From assembly GCF_047948215.1 (NCBI RefSeq), contig NC_134460.1, positions 126,836,324-126,900,323 on the forward strand: a stretch of 64,000 nucleotides of DNA, given 5' to 3'. The first letter of the stretch is position 1; every line of letters starts with the position of its first letter. The notes under the pieces were generated by a model. It saw only the letters and a list, made by a program, of their open reading frames with translations. It was not told the DNA's origin and searched no databases. Made by a program: the position numbers and the translations under genes. Shown here one piece after another: positions 36,561-47,160 of the stretch. The stretch is from Lycorma delicatula. Taxonomy: Eukaryota > Arthropoda > Insecta > Hemiptera > Fulgoridae.

Positions 36561-39500
36561 ATTCATAATTAATTATAAAACACTAAAAATACACAACTGA
36601 TTATAAAAATATGATTATTTTTCTCAATCAAAACTCAAATAAAAAGAAACAATTTGCACAAATGCTCTTACAGGATCAGTAAATGCAGGATAACTAGTTA
36701 CTTGGATTATAATCAATCATTCAATAATGTAGGCTTATGGGTAATTATTTATTTTTACATTGGACTCTGGCTGTATTTGAAAACTATGGAAAGGTGACTC
36801 ATTTCCTGAATGATAATACTTGGCTTGATGAGTTTATTTTTCAATAAATAAAATCAAGATAGATTATAAACTTTATTTATATATGTCAGGCATATAATGT
36901 TAGTTATTTTATCATTTAGAGTTTGTTTGCTAATACATTTATATTACTTGTTGAGAATAGGCCTTCATTTTTATAACATTTAAAAATATACCATAACATT
37001 TCTTTTTATGGTAAAATAATTATTTATTTTACCGTAATTATTTATTTATACAGAATTAGAAAATTAAACAAATATAATTCATAATATCATCCACTAACAT
37101 AATAAGAAGTTGTATTTAAAAGAAAGCAATTTGCTTCTGTGCATGAAAACTAAGCTGAATGTTTTCAGTTTCAGTTTGGATAACAGGCATCATACTAGCC
37201 ATCATAGTCTAAGCTTCAAGATTCATTGCAGCAGCTACATACAGTCTGAAGTGAAGTGAAGCAAAAAATAATTTGAATAATAGAAAGATTTATTTTTGTT
37301 TTACTTACCAACTATAGTAACTGAAGGAAGATAACAAACTATCTGATAATGTTTGTTATCTGAAGATAAACTAAATACTATTCATTTTTATGAATCAAGT
37401 GCTGGATCTTGGATTTAGCTACCAAATACACTAGTTGTTGACTGAGCTATGATTTTGTGAATTTTAAAACTGTATTTAGAAAGCAGAGGTATTCTTTTCA
37501 TGAATGTGAGGAGAAATTTTGACAATTTTCTCTTTTGCCATTTTTTCACATGCAAAACCTATTGGCTACAAAGTTTTAAAATCTACTTCTTTTTAAAGTT
37601 TAGGATAGTGTTTTTATCCTTACAGGGAATTACGGGTTAAACTTGCTATTTGACATGAGTTTTTACTTCCAGAAAATGTCAACACATGAATCTATTTTAA
37701 AGTAATATAAAAATTTTAAAAGTTCAGGGTACTTTTGTACCCATTATGGGTATGAGCAATGATATTTTTCACTTAATCTTTTTTGCTGTTTTATTATATT
37801 CAAAAATCTACTAGTACACAAGTTTAATGGCTGCTTCTTTCTTATAAAAAGTTTTTCATTTCCTAAACTTCTAATCTTGTAGAACTGCAACTTCTGTGTA
37901 CAAACGAGCACTGTAATCTAGCTATCGGACTCCTGATAATCACCATTCCTGATAATTTATTGTGTATCATTTCATACTTTTTTCAGAGTTTTATAGAAAG
38001 TAAAATTATTTATATTGTCTGCAAGGCAAAAAGTTAATGAGAAGAGTGTTGTTTCGGTTTCAGAAAATGGTTGACATGATTTTTAGAATCATTTCTTTTA
38101 CTACTTTTCCACTACTTACCACAAACATTATTTCTTCTTGCTTATTTGCAATTAACAGAAATAAGTATCGAATGAATTTCAGTACCAATTTCTTCTTTCA
38201 GTGAAATTGCAGAAATCAGAAACTGTTGCAGCTTATATTTGGCAGGGTTTTAATTAAGATGGGCATCTTAAACACATACACCTAGCACAATTTTGCTCCA
38301 ACTGATCCTTGATAAAAACTTTAATCATAACACAGAACTCTGTCAATGTGACAGCACTGTTAATAAAGAAAAATTAATTTCCCTTGCACTTAAGTTTTGT
38401 ATTTTAATTTTCCAAATACTCCTCATGCTTATAACATTCTATTATGATTTTTATTTGAATTGAAAGAATTAAATTAAAAGAGATTTTAAGTCTAATTTTT
38501 TAACTTTTATTTGCTCAGTACTGTAATAAATGGGGGACCAGGATACCAAGTGTGAGTAATGAAAATGGCAGATGAGAAGAGGAAACGGAAGAAGGACCAG
38601 TGAGTGGCAATCAGTGAGTAACCCTGATTGGAAAGATTAATTGGTAGATTGTAATTTAATTATGATATGTAGAATGAGTGAAATTAGATGGAAAGGAAGA
38701 GTAGAAAGAGAGTTGAGAAAGGGATTTATACTATTTATCTTATGTGTTGGACAAAAAGCAAAAAAAGAGAGGGCATTTTAGTCATAAAGTAACTACGAAG
38801 TACTGCAGAAGAAAAGAAGTGTAGAAAGCACACAACATTTATAAAGCAGACATGTGGATGACATGGAAATAAAGTTTTTAAGTATAAAATTAAGATATTG
38901 AGTATAATAAAATACTATTATAATTACAGGAGAGCACATTTGTTTATATTTAACCTGAGTTAATACAAAGGAAAACTTGGGATTGTTTTCAAAAGAAAAT
39001 ACTGCGGAAAAATTGGTAAATTAAATCCTAAAGTTGACAAACACATGGCCACAAGAATGATTGAAAATGTTATGATGTAATTTTGAAAACATTGTTTATT
39101 AAATATGATTCAGTTTTGTCACTGAAAAAGGACATACTTTTAAATGACCGTTAAATTAATAATGATTTTAAAAATTATGATTATCAAATTACAATTTATG
39201 GTGCCTCATAAATGATTCAACACAAAAGAGTAGTTTTGTAGTTTACAAAGGAGTAGTTAATCCTAGAAAGTTTGCATCTGTATGAAATTTGGAATTTTAT
39301 AAAAAGTACTACAACAGTGTTAATCATAATTAGAATTTTATATAAAATAAAAATATTAGTCTTTTTTAATATCAGATAGTTACTGACAAATGGTAATAGC
39401 ATTTAATAGCCTTTAGTATTGCCTAGTTTGTAAATGGCATTGCTCCAGTAGTCAACAAAATCTTTGATATTTATGAAGAAAAGAAAATAAGTATAAACAA

Positions 39501-40104
39501 GGGTTGTAATTTACAAGGAAAAGCATCTATTCCTAAAACTATTTATTTGATTCTTGTGTTAATTGGTAAATTTGAATCTTTATGTTCAAGGGTAGACCTT
39601 ATACACAGCAGTTAGTGACAGGAAAACTTTTCTAAAAACTATACACACAAATTACTACTATCACAATCAAAATCACTTGAATGATCATTTGAAAAACTAC
39701 TGTCTTGTCAATTTGAGATTGGATTGCACATAATATTCTATCACAATAGTGAAAAACTAATAAAAACAGTGATTACTCTTACCTTTCTATAAACCTGAAA
39801 TAACAGCTCAGGTAAAATAATCAATTATGTAGAAATCTTTTCCCTTTGGATGATTCTGCTGACTCTTATAAAATTGATTACTTGGATAAAAACTTGATAA
39901 ACCAAATACAAAAAAGTCTTGATTGTAATGTATACGGTGGATAAGAAATTAAAGTTATAGTATGAACGCAGTGCATTTAAAGTATATTTATTCACAGAGT
40001 GATTGAAACAAAAATACACATTTAGTGACAAGCCTGTTCTCAAGCCCACATTGAAAAGTTAATATAAAAACTAAATTGCCTTTTTACTTTTAGGCACGCG
40101 GAAG
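36561..40104. other. Intergenic DNA, possible weak LINE remnant, no gene seen
   Basis: Mostly AT-rich. A less AT-biased, purine-rich stretch near 38530-39070 contains short open pieces that might be an old LINE fragment, but I see no diagnostic motif. A small hairpin with arms AGATAACAAAC and GTTTGTTATCT lies near 37329-37363. Confidence 0.5.
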
Positions 40105-40680
40105 AAAAAAATAATTTTACCTGAATCAAATACTGGATTAAGGTAGCGTCACCATACCCACGTAATTTGCGCGTTGTGTTCGGCAAGACCATGACCCGAT
40201 CGCAGACGAGATTTGCCGAGAAAGGAAGTATTACCGCCAGTTTTTTTTACTTCCTTGTGTGAAGTAAAGGAAGTTGTGATCGCGAAAAATTTCGGTTTCC
40301 AGATTTCAAAGGAAATATTCATTTCGACCATCCCTGAATCCATTTTGACTAGTTTCGATGTGATATCTGAACGTACGAATTTATCTCGCATAACTCAAAA
40401 ACGAATAGTCATAGGATGTTGAAATTTTGGATTTAGGACTGTTGTAACATCTAGTTGTGCACCTCCTATTTTGATTGCAATCGACTGAACCAAAAGTGTA
40501 AAAAAATAATTTTTCTTAACTACAGTAATAAGCCCTCGTTGAGTTTTTCAACGATATATCATAAGTGGTACTTATTTTCACTGGTTCCAGAGTTATAGCC
40601 AAATAAAATTTTAATTAATGAAATATTTGGATCTTAGGGGAAGGCATATTTGCTCGAATCAGACTTAATTTCCTTTTTTT
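40105..40680. repeat. GC-richer dispersed repeat with TACTTCCTT hairpin motif
   Basis: This block is compositionally distinct from its flanks and contains the inverted pair ACTTCCTT (40249-40256) and AAGGAAGT (40267-40274). It continues with GTGATCGCGAAAAATTTCGG, TCTCGCATAACTCAAAAACG, AACATCTAGTTGTGCACCTC and TTTTCAACGATATATCATAA. I recall very similar sequence being abundant in hemipteran genomes, but cannot check that here. No transposase or intact reading frame is present, so it is treated as a non-autonomous or structural repeat. Confidence 0.55.
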
Positions 40681-41234
40681 TTTTTTTTTTATTTATTAAT
40701 AATTATTAACCTCTCATTGTAAAAAAATTACAATTGAATAACAAAAAAATAAAAAAATGAAAAAGTATCATTAGTTTTCAATAACAAAATGTTATGTACG
40801 TTTCATTTTTAAAAAAATGTGTAAATGTAATTTAATAGGCATACAAGAATGTCATGTGTTGTCCACATCATATTTTTTATGCTCAAATGAATTCATTAAC
40901 TGTCAACAAAAACGCCAACATTATTTTTTTTGTTTGATGATAAAAGTACAAAAACATACTTTTAAAATGAATCATATTGAAATATTTATTTTAAAATACG
41001 AAATTTGTATTATGTAAAAAGTATAAAAAAAAACCACTAACGAATCATGCTTTGCAAAGAAATATAACTATGAGGTGTTTTTCCCCATCACAGTAATATT
41101 AAATTATTATAAACGTATAATAAAATAAAATTCAAATAAATAAAAACTTTTATCAAAGTAACGCAATTATATAAAATTACCCTACAAGTATATTTAATAT
41201 TAAATTTTAAATGTAATTTTGTTCAATTATTGAC

Positions 41235-41370
41235 TTTGGTTATGTTGCCATTCTGTTGACGCTAAAGCGCAGCTGACAAAATACAGATGTGCCTGCATCA
41301 ACTGGTACTGTGTTGGAGAGGTTGTGGCTTGTTTATGGGAATTCTTTTTCATGTTATTCGCTGTTATTTA
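41235..41370 (+). promoter_or_regulatory. Possible promoter/non-coding first exon of the BNIP2-like gene
   Basis: A locally GC-richer patch (GACGCTAAAGCGCAGCTGAC at about 41259-41278 and the following 90 bases) ends in TTATTTAG|GTAAAA, a plausible splice donor at about 41370. No protein is encoded. It would fit a 5' UTR exon spliced to the acceptor at 45590-45591 just before the BNIP2-like coding region. The only evidence is composition, the donor-like site and position. Confidence 0.25.
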
Positions 41371-42088
41371 GGTAAAACATAAATTTTTATATCATAGATT
41401 AGTTTGTTACTGTGTTATACAGGCTATGATTCACCAGTCTTTGTACAAAACTAAGCCTATAAGTAGGCGTAACCATTCTGTATATTAAATATTTTATTGT
41501 TGGAGCTGTTATTTATTTTTGCAACCGTAGTTTTTTATTTTTTTAATTTCAGTTATGAAAAATACCAAAGTCACTAAACTGAAAAATAATATATATGTGC
41601 TGTTTGCGATTACGCAATTTAGTTCAGTAGATTAGCAGTCTGTGTAGCAGGTAATTAGTTTACTTTTACATGATGACGATGATAATTAAGCGTATTATTT
41701 ATGTTCCTCATTAAACGATGCTTTATGTGTGTGTATGTCAGGTAATATTTTCATTCTGTAATTCAAAAGTTTTGTGTACTTGATAAATCTAAAAACTAAC
41801 ATTTATATTTAAAACAAACTTAAAATTATCATTAGTTAAATAAATGTTAACAGAAACATTTTTGTAAATAAATTAACATTTACTTCTGAAAAACTACTAC
41901 TAACAATAGAAAAAAACAAGTATAAAACCTTAACAATATTCATTACCACTATTATTACTGTATTCACATCGGATTCTATTATTAAATTAATATTTGAAAC
42001 ATGATATTTCTTTAGATTTATATTTTACGTTGGTTATATATTGTTTTTATCATGTTACATTGACTAATGAGCTCTTCATATGTTTTTT

Positions 42089-42142
42089 TTAGAGAATTTG
42101 TTCAAACAAATTCTCTAAATGAACAAATTAGAGAATTTGTTC
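42089..42142. repeat. Short palindrome plus direct copy
   Basis: TTTAGAGAATTTGTT (42089-42103) and AACAAATTCTCTAAA (42105-42119) are perfect inverted arms. A third, direct copy TTAGAGAATTTGTTCAA follows at about 42128. Confidence 0.85.
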
Positions 42143-42739
42143 AACAAAAGTCTAGAAAGCTTTATCCAGTCTCCAAAGCTACAAAAGATACACATAACCA
42201 ACCAAATTAAACTCAAATAATTTTTATAGCAGCATGTGAGTAATTTCATAATATTTAATTGATAACATTTTCTTTGAATTGTTGTAGAGTATTTTCATAA
42301 TGTTCCTTTTTGCAAAATGAAACACAGGATTCAGTGTTATATGCATAAAAATAAATGTAATGTATACTTTTCTTCTTTGTTGATTACATTATTTTAACAT
42401 TACTTCAAGCTGGTTATGACAGTAGGTAAAAAAACAACAAAGCCTGGTGCATGTTAAACCTATCTTGCTAACATAATGATATGGTGGGTAGGGCTTACCA
42501 ATCACATTAGCTATACTAGTGGGTTAAGTTTGGTGATCTGTAAGTTAACCCTTGCTTACTAAACCTTTTAATAAGCAGGTTCCTTCCCAGTGCTGGGCAT
42601 TTCTCACAGTTTTTAAAAATACCTGTCAACTAAAATTGGATTTTTTAAATGTTTCTTTCGTTTAATTATAAATACCTCAGTGTAATAGGTTAAAATTGAA
42701 ATAACTATGAAAAAAGAACTTTATCCAGCTATATAACCT

Positions 42740-42860
42740 GCCGGGTTAGTCTAGTGGTTACTCATAATCGCAAAATCATCTAATTTTTTAATTTGAGAGT
42801 TCCAAGAAATTGGAATCGCCAAGTGACGAACACGAGTGAATGGCCAAATTTATTTATTTT
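42740..42860 (+). repeat. SINE family 1 head fragment
   Basis: CTGCCGGGTTAGTCTAGTGG corresponds to the 5' tRNA-like head (A box TAGTCTAGTGG) of the SINE at 8070. Words such as GCAAAATCATCTAATTT and GAGAGTTCCAAG also correspond to it. The rest of the body is replaced by unrelated sequence. Confidence 0.65.
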
Positions 42861-43079
42861 ATATAACTTATTTAATTTTATCGTTTTTAACAAAATTTGA
42901 CAACCACTACAGTAAAATAATTACTTAAAATGTTGTAATTATAACATTTTTATATTTTCTTAATTTGTAGGTGCTATTTTACGAAACACAAAAATAAGCA
43001 AACAGTTGAATGCAAAGATCACAGAAACAACTGATCTTATTATTTTGTAGGGGTGTTTATATAATCACTACAAACTTAA

Positions 43080-43720
43080 CAAAAAATAATAATGGCAGGT
43101 TATGTTGCTGTTCCTAAGGCCTTCATGGAGCTAAATATGTGAATGTTTCATAACCCAAGATCTGTGTATTGATACACTTTTCACTTGAACTTTTTCATTA
43201 AAGCCTTCTTGATGCTTACGTATGTAGTGTGGCAAGTTGATGCATGTACACAATACTTTGTCAGTTTTCCTGGCAGTACATCTAATTACTTTTTCGAGGC
43301 TCTTAAGGTTTCCATGATTTTTGCTGCCTTAATTATATTGCCTTCAAACCTAAATTTATTATGCATACCTTGGTTATCGAAGGAAAGGGTTAATAACATA
43401 TTTCCAGAATAAATAGCAGTTCAGGAATTTTGAATGTGAATGGATATGTTTCCACTCCACTGAACTTTATACAACTTCATATGAATTGACAGAACCACTT
43501 CACTGCAATCAGTATTGTCCAAAACATATGTATACTTTGCAGCAGTTATCCAGAAATGAGATAGCTACTTGAAAACATCAATGAACAACACTTAATAATA
43601 TACTTACTTTTTGATGTCTTGGATACATAATTCATGATGTACTGTACAGTTAAAGCAGAATATCCAATTCCTCTGTAGTCTGCTCCATAGTGATGAAACT
43701 CTGAACACACATGATATCAT
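43080..43720 (-). pseudogene. Unidentified decayed coding sequence
   Basis: Read on the minus strand, this less AT-biased block gives coherent but frameshifted peptide stretches. They include HHYGADYRGIGYSALTVQYI (about 43700-43641), a GTAAGT donor-like site near 43608, then YTYVLDNTDCSEVVLSIHMK and YKVQWSGNISIHIQNS with a stop, and a later piece LPGKLTKYCVHASTCHTTYV. I do not recognise the protein. The stops and frame changes suggest a dead gene copy or an element remnant; the GTAAGT-like site might mean that introns were present. It lies between the possible first exon and the coding exon of the BNIP2-like gene. Confidence 0.35.
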
Positions 43721-44490
43721 TTATACAATATTGTTGTTTTTATTCATCCACCCATTCTCATAATATACTCCATTTGTGATATTTTGCATAAAGTTGCACT
43801 ATTATGACATATTTCAAGTAATCTGTAGTAAATTTCATTGAAAGTATGGTGAAAATGAGTTGTGCAGATATAAAATTTAAATACTACCTGCAACATTTAT
43901 GCAATCTTTTGCATTTTGTAACAAAATTACTGTACAGTGTTTAGTTACTTTGCTTATGACAATGTGTTCTTGAGAAGGATATATGATTAGTGTTACTACA
44001 TATTTAGATTTAGATCAAAATATCTCGTAGTGAAAAAGGTATGGGTAAATGTTAACTTATTTTGGAGAACCCTTATAACCAAGTAGCAGAGAAGCTGATA
44101 AAACTTTCCATGGCTAAATATTATCATCAAAAGGATGCATGTTGAGGGTTTCAAAACCTCACCACCAAAATACACAATTCCTTTCATTTATTGCATTCAT
44201 TTTTTATAAAGGTATGTATTTCTTACATTTTTACTTACTTGAAATCTCAAGGCTGATGAAGTACAACAATATTTTTCTACTTTGTTATAAATCTGAAAGT
44301 GGAAAAGTAGAAAATATTTTGAAACCATGGAACATCATATTTTCATCTATTTGAGAAAATTTATATGATTATGCTGTTAAAATGTTGTAGAACATGATAA
44401 AATAATCGTTTTATTTGAGTGTGTTAAAGATTGACTGATGATTAAAATAGATTCTCTTAAGCTGTACTATATTTACTTATTTAATTTATA
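43721..44490. other. AT-rich DNA upstream of the foldback MITE, nothing recognised
   Basis: No exon, RNA gene or repeat family is recognisable. If the upstream first exon is real, this is intron sequence of the BNIP2-like gene. Confidence 0.5.
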
Positions 44491-45029
44491 AACTTTACGG
44501 TACTTACGTATTAACGCCACCGCAGCTACAGCTTTATTTAAAAACAAAGTAGTCAATCGGATTTTGGTGGAAAATGGGCCGATATAGAGTTTAACATAGA
44601 TTCAAAACAGTCTCTTTATTTATTTTATAAATATAATTTAACCAAACTTAACCTACGCTCGCTTCACTCGCTAACCTTGACTAATTAACACTGTAATTTT
44701 TTGAGTATTTATTTAATAAATTCAGTAATTATTGTTATTTAAATAATAAATAATTGCAATATTTATTTATTTAATAAATTCAGTAATTATTGCAATTATT
44801 TATTATTTAAATAACAATAATTACTGAATCTATTAAATAAATACTCAAAAAATTACGGTGTTAATTAGTCAAGGTTTAGCGAGCGTAGGTTAAGTTTGGT
44901 TAAATTATATTTATAAAATAAATAAATATAAATAACCATTTAAAATTAATAAAGAGACTCAATAAAATAAATACTCAATTTTAAGTAAAGCTGTAGCTGT
45001 GGTGGCGTTAATACGTAAGTACAACTTTA
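44491..45029. mobile_element. Palindromic (foldback) MITE with target-site duplication
   Basis: The element (44498-45022) is one large inverted repeat. The ends read TACTTACGTATTAACGCCAC on the left, and the right end reverse-complemented reads the same; the next bases have CGCAGCTACAG against CACAGCTACAG. Arms continue inward through AATTTAACCAAACTTAACCT, GCTAACCTTGACTAATTAAC and TTTTTTGAGTATTTATTTAA to a 28-bp loop at 44761-44788. Direct repeats AACTTTA flank it (44491-44497 and 45023-45029). It has no coding capacity, so it is a non-autonomous element mobilised by an unknown transposase. A 7-8 bp duplication would fit a hAT-like source, but that is inference. It sits about 550 bp upstream of the BNIP2-like coding sequence. 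Confidence 0.9.
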
Positions 45030-45573
45030 TTATAGAGCTCTGTACAAATTTTTAAACAATTAAATTTCCAAATGCTATCAGAAACAGAACCAGACTGAAC
45101 ACTCTTAACTGTTGTTTGCATCAGCAATCTAACTGTTGTAAATGTTTACATCAGCAATCTGAAATATCAATTAAACTATGATTTTTAATATGTTGTAAGC
45201 AATCCGATTTTATTTAGATCAAACTATTTCTGGCTTCTGAAAGTTAAATGTGCAAAGAATAAAATATATTTTTTAAGAATAATAAATTTATAATGTTATT
45301 TGAAATCTCATTTTCAAAAATTTTAATTCGGCCCAATTTAATTCAAATTTTTTATGCTGGGATTAGAATGAGAAAAGCTCTCATTTAAGTTTATTCAAAG
45401 ATATGACAGTGTCTTATTGTTGAATGTTAGGTGAAGGCTTTAGAGCATTTTTTGTATAAATTGAAAACCATGACAACATCATTGTTTTGAACCAAAGTTT
45501 TCATAAGTTTGTATGATAATTAAATTTATTTGTATATTTGTTATTTATTTATTTTATAATTATTTTTTGCAAT

Positions 45574-47028
45574 ATGACATCTGTGTTACAGAATACAATT
45601 TTGATGCAGAGCTCACCAGATTCAATAAAATTAATGACAAATGCTGATAAAAATGAGACACCACCATCTGATGGTGACAGAATGGATATCAGTGAAGTAT
45701 CTGATGCTAATTCACCTTTGAGTGAATTGAATTATCAACTTGATAATTGTACAGTAAATCAAATGATGAATCATGATAAAATTAGTAATGTTTCTACAAC
45801 TCTAAGTACTATTGATTTATCTACAACTACATCATCTACCGCCATCACTACTACAGGTACAAATGCAAACACAAACACTAATACAAATGTAAAAGTAATT
45901 ACTTCAAATAATTGTATCACTCGTAATAATACAAAACCAGCTATTACTCATCCGTTAGATAATTCTAATAAAGATTTATCAATTAGTTTAGAAAGTTTAG
46001 ATTTAGAATTACCTACATTAGAAACATATACATGTGAACCTGTTGATTTTCCGAATAGTCCAAAGGAATTAAGACAAACATTTGAAGCATCTGGTATTCC
46101 GTTACCTCAGGAGTTGGATTCTGGTGCAACTGGTCTCAGTGATGATGAAGAAGAAGATCATTCAATTTTTCAAGCTGTTTTGTCACCAGATTGTCAGGAT
46201 GTTAGATTAAAACGTGAAGAAAGACCAAATACTTTGAATGGTCCACCGAGATTAAGAAAAATTGCTTTACCTCAAGACATTTTGTCTTCTGCTGGTGATG
46301 AGGATCAGTTATCAAGTGTTATCTCTGATGAGGATTTGGATCGATTTTTAAGTCCTGAATTAGATTCTGCTGATGAATTAGAGGATTCGATATTAGAAAA
46401 ATTAGGTGATTCACCCTCAGCTGAGGGTGAACTGATTCCAGAATTAACAGCAGAAGAAGAACGAAATGAAGCAAGAAATTGGCAACCGTGTACAGTGGCT
46501 GGCATGGAACGAAGAATTGATATGAAAGTAATCGAACCATTTAAAAGAGTTTTGTCACATGGGGGTTACTTAAATGCTGGTTCACATAATGCTATTATTG
46601 TATTTAGCGCATGCTTTTTACCGCATCATGGTAGAGTTGATTACAACTACGTTATGGATAATTTATTTTTTTATGTACTATCAACCCTTGATCAACTTAT
46701 CACTGAAGATTACGTTCTTGTTTATTTGCATGGTGGCACCGCTAAAGATTGTATGCCAACATTCTCATGGCTAAAGCGTTGTTATCAGATGATAGATAGA
46801 AAATTAAGAAAAAATTTAAAACGTTTGTATTTAGTACATCCAACATTTTGGCTTAAAACTATTGTACTTATGACCAAACCGTTTATAAGTACTAAATTTA
46901 GTAGAAAATTAGTTTTTATTAATAGTCTTGCTGAATTAACTGATATATTACCACTTGAACAAGCCAGTATACCTGATAGAGTAAAGCAATATGATCAAAT
47001 TAAACAGAGTATTGAGCGAACTAAATAA
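45574..47028 (+). CDS. BNIP2-like protein with C-terminal BCH (CRAL-TRIO-like) domain
   Basis: This is a single uninterrupted frame of 484 codons plus TAA. The first ATG in frame is at 45574 (MTSVLQNTIL, A at -3); an in-frame stop lies upstream at 45517. A splice acceptor-like TGTGTTACAG ends at 45591. If it is used, translation would start at 45604 (MQSSPDS). Residues 1-310 are acidic and low-complexity, with a Ser/Thr/Asn run at about 73-106 and DDEEED at 190-195. The BCH domain follows, with RIDMKVIEPFKRVLSHGGY (about 314-332), a conserved FSACFLP, YVMDNLFFYVLSTL, YLHGGTAKDCMPTFSWLKRC, KNLKRLYLVHPTFWLK and PFISTKFSRKLVFINSLAEL. These match the BNIP2/caytaxin/PRUNE2 C-terminal domain. Family members are cytoplasmic scaffolds that bind small GTPases or their regulators and act in cell shape and transport. 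No intron interrupts the frame, unusual here given the intron-rich neighbour. No sign of decay is seen. Confidence 0.92.
   Translation: MTSVLQNTILMQSSPDSIKLMTNADKNETPPSDGDRMDISEVSDANSPLSELNYQLDNCTVNQMMNHDKISNVSTTLSTIDLSTTTSSTAITTTGTNANTNTNTNVKVITSNNCITRNNTKPAITHPLDNSNKDLSISLESLDLELPTLETYTCEPVDFPNSPKELRQTFEASGIPLPQELDSGATGLSDDEEEDHSIFQAVLSPDCQDVRLKREERPNTLNGPPRLRKIALPQDILSSAGDEDQLSSVISDEDLDRFLSPELDSADELEDSILEKLGDSPSAEGELIPELTAEEERNEARNWQPCTVAGMERRIDMKVIEPFKRVLSHGGYLNAGSHNAIIVFSACFLPHHGRVDYNYVMDNLFFYVLSTLDQLITEDYVLVYLHGGTAKDCMPTFSWLKRCYQMIDRKLRKNLKRLYLVHPTFWLKTIVLMTKPFISTKFSRKLVFINSLAELTDILPLEQASIPDRVKQYDQIKQSIERTK
45590..45591 (+). promoter_or_regulatory. Possible splice acceptor before the BNIP2-like start
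   Basis: TGTGTTACAG lies downstream of a T-rich tract (45541-45569). Using it would remove the ATG at 45574 and make the ATG at 45604 the first start codon. Sequence alone does not decide between the two. Confidence 0.3.
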
Positions 47029-47160
47029 CGTTAATTAATAGTATTGTTTAAATTATTGTTGTCCAAATTTCATGTATACTAAGTTTTGCCAAGAAAGATT
47101 GTAACTGTATTAAAAATTAATTTATATGAAATAAAAATGCTTCAGTAGAAATATTTATTT
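47029..47160 (+). terminator. 3' UTR and poly(A) signal of the BNIP2-like gene
   Basis: AATAAA at 47130-47135 lies 102 bases after the stop codon. No genomic poly(A) tract follows, so the sequence itself gives no direct sign of a recent processed retrocopy. Confidence 0.65.

Noticed and set aside
38530..39080. Possible LINE reverse-transcriptase remnant
   Set aside because: Purine-rich and less AT-biased, but no diagnostic YLG, RIRN or GRPR-type motif was found.
45538..45573. Hydrophobic N-terminal extension of the BNIP2-like frame
   Set aside because: It begins with TTG, not ATG, and is low-complexity AT-rich sequence that could be a polypyrimidine tract before a splice acceptor.
46305..46774. 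Other-frame and antisense open frames within the BNIP2-like gene
   Set aside because: They are shadows of the real coding frame and have no independent support.
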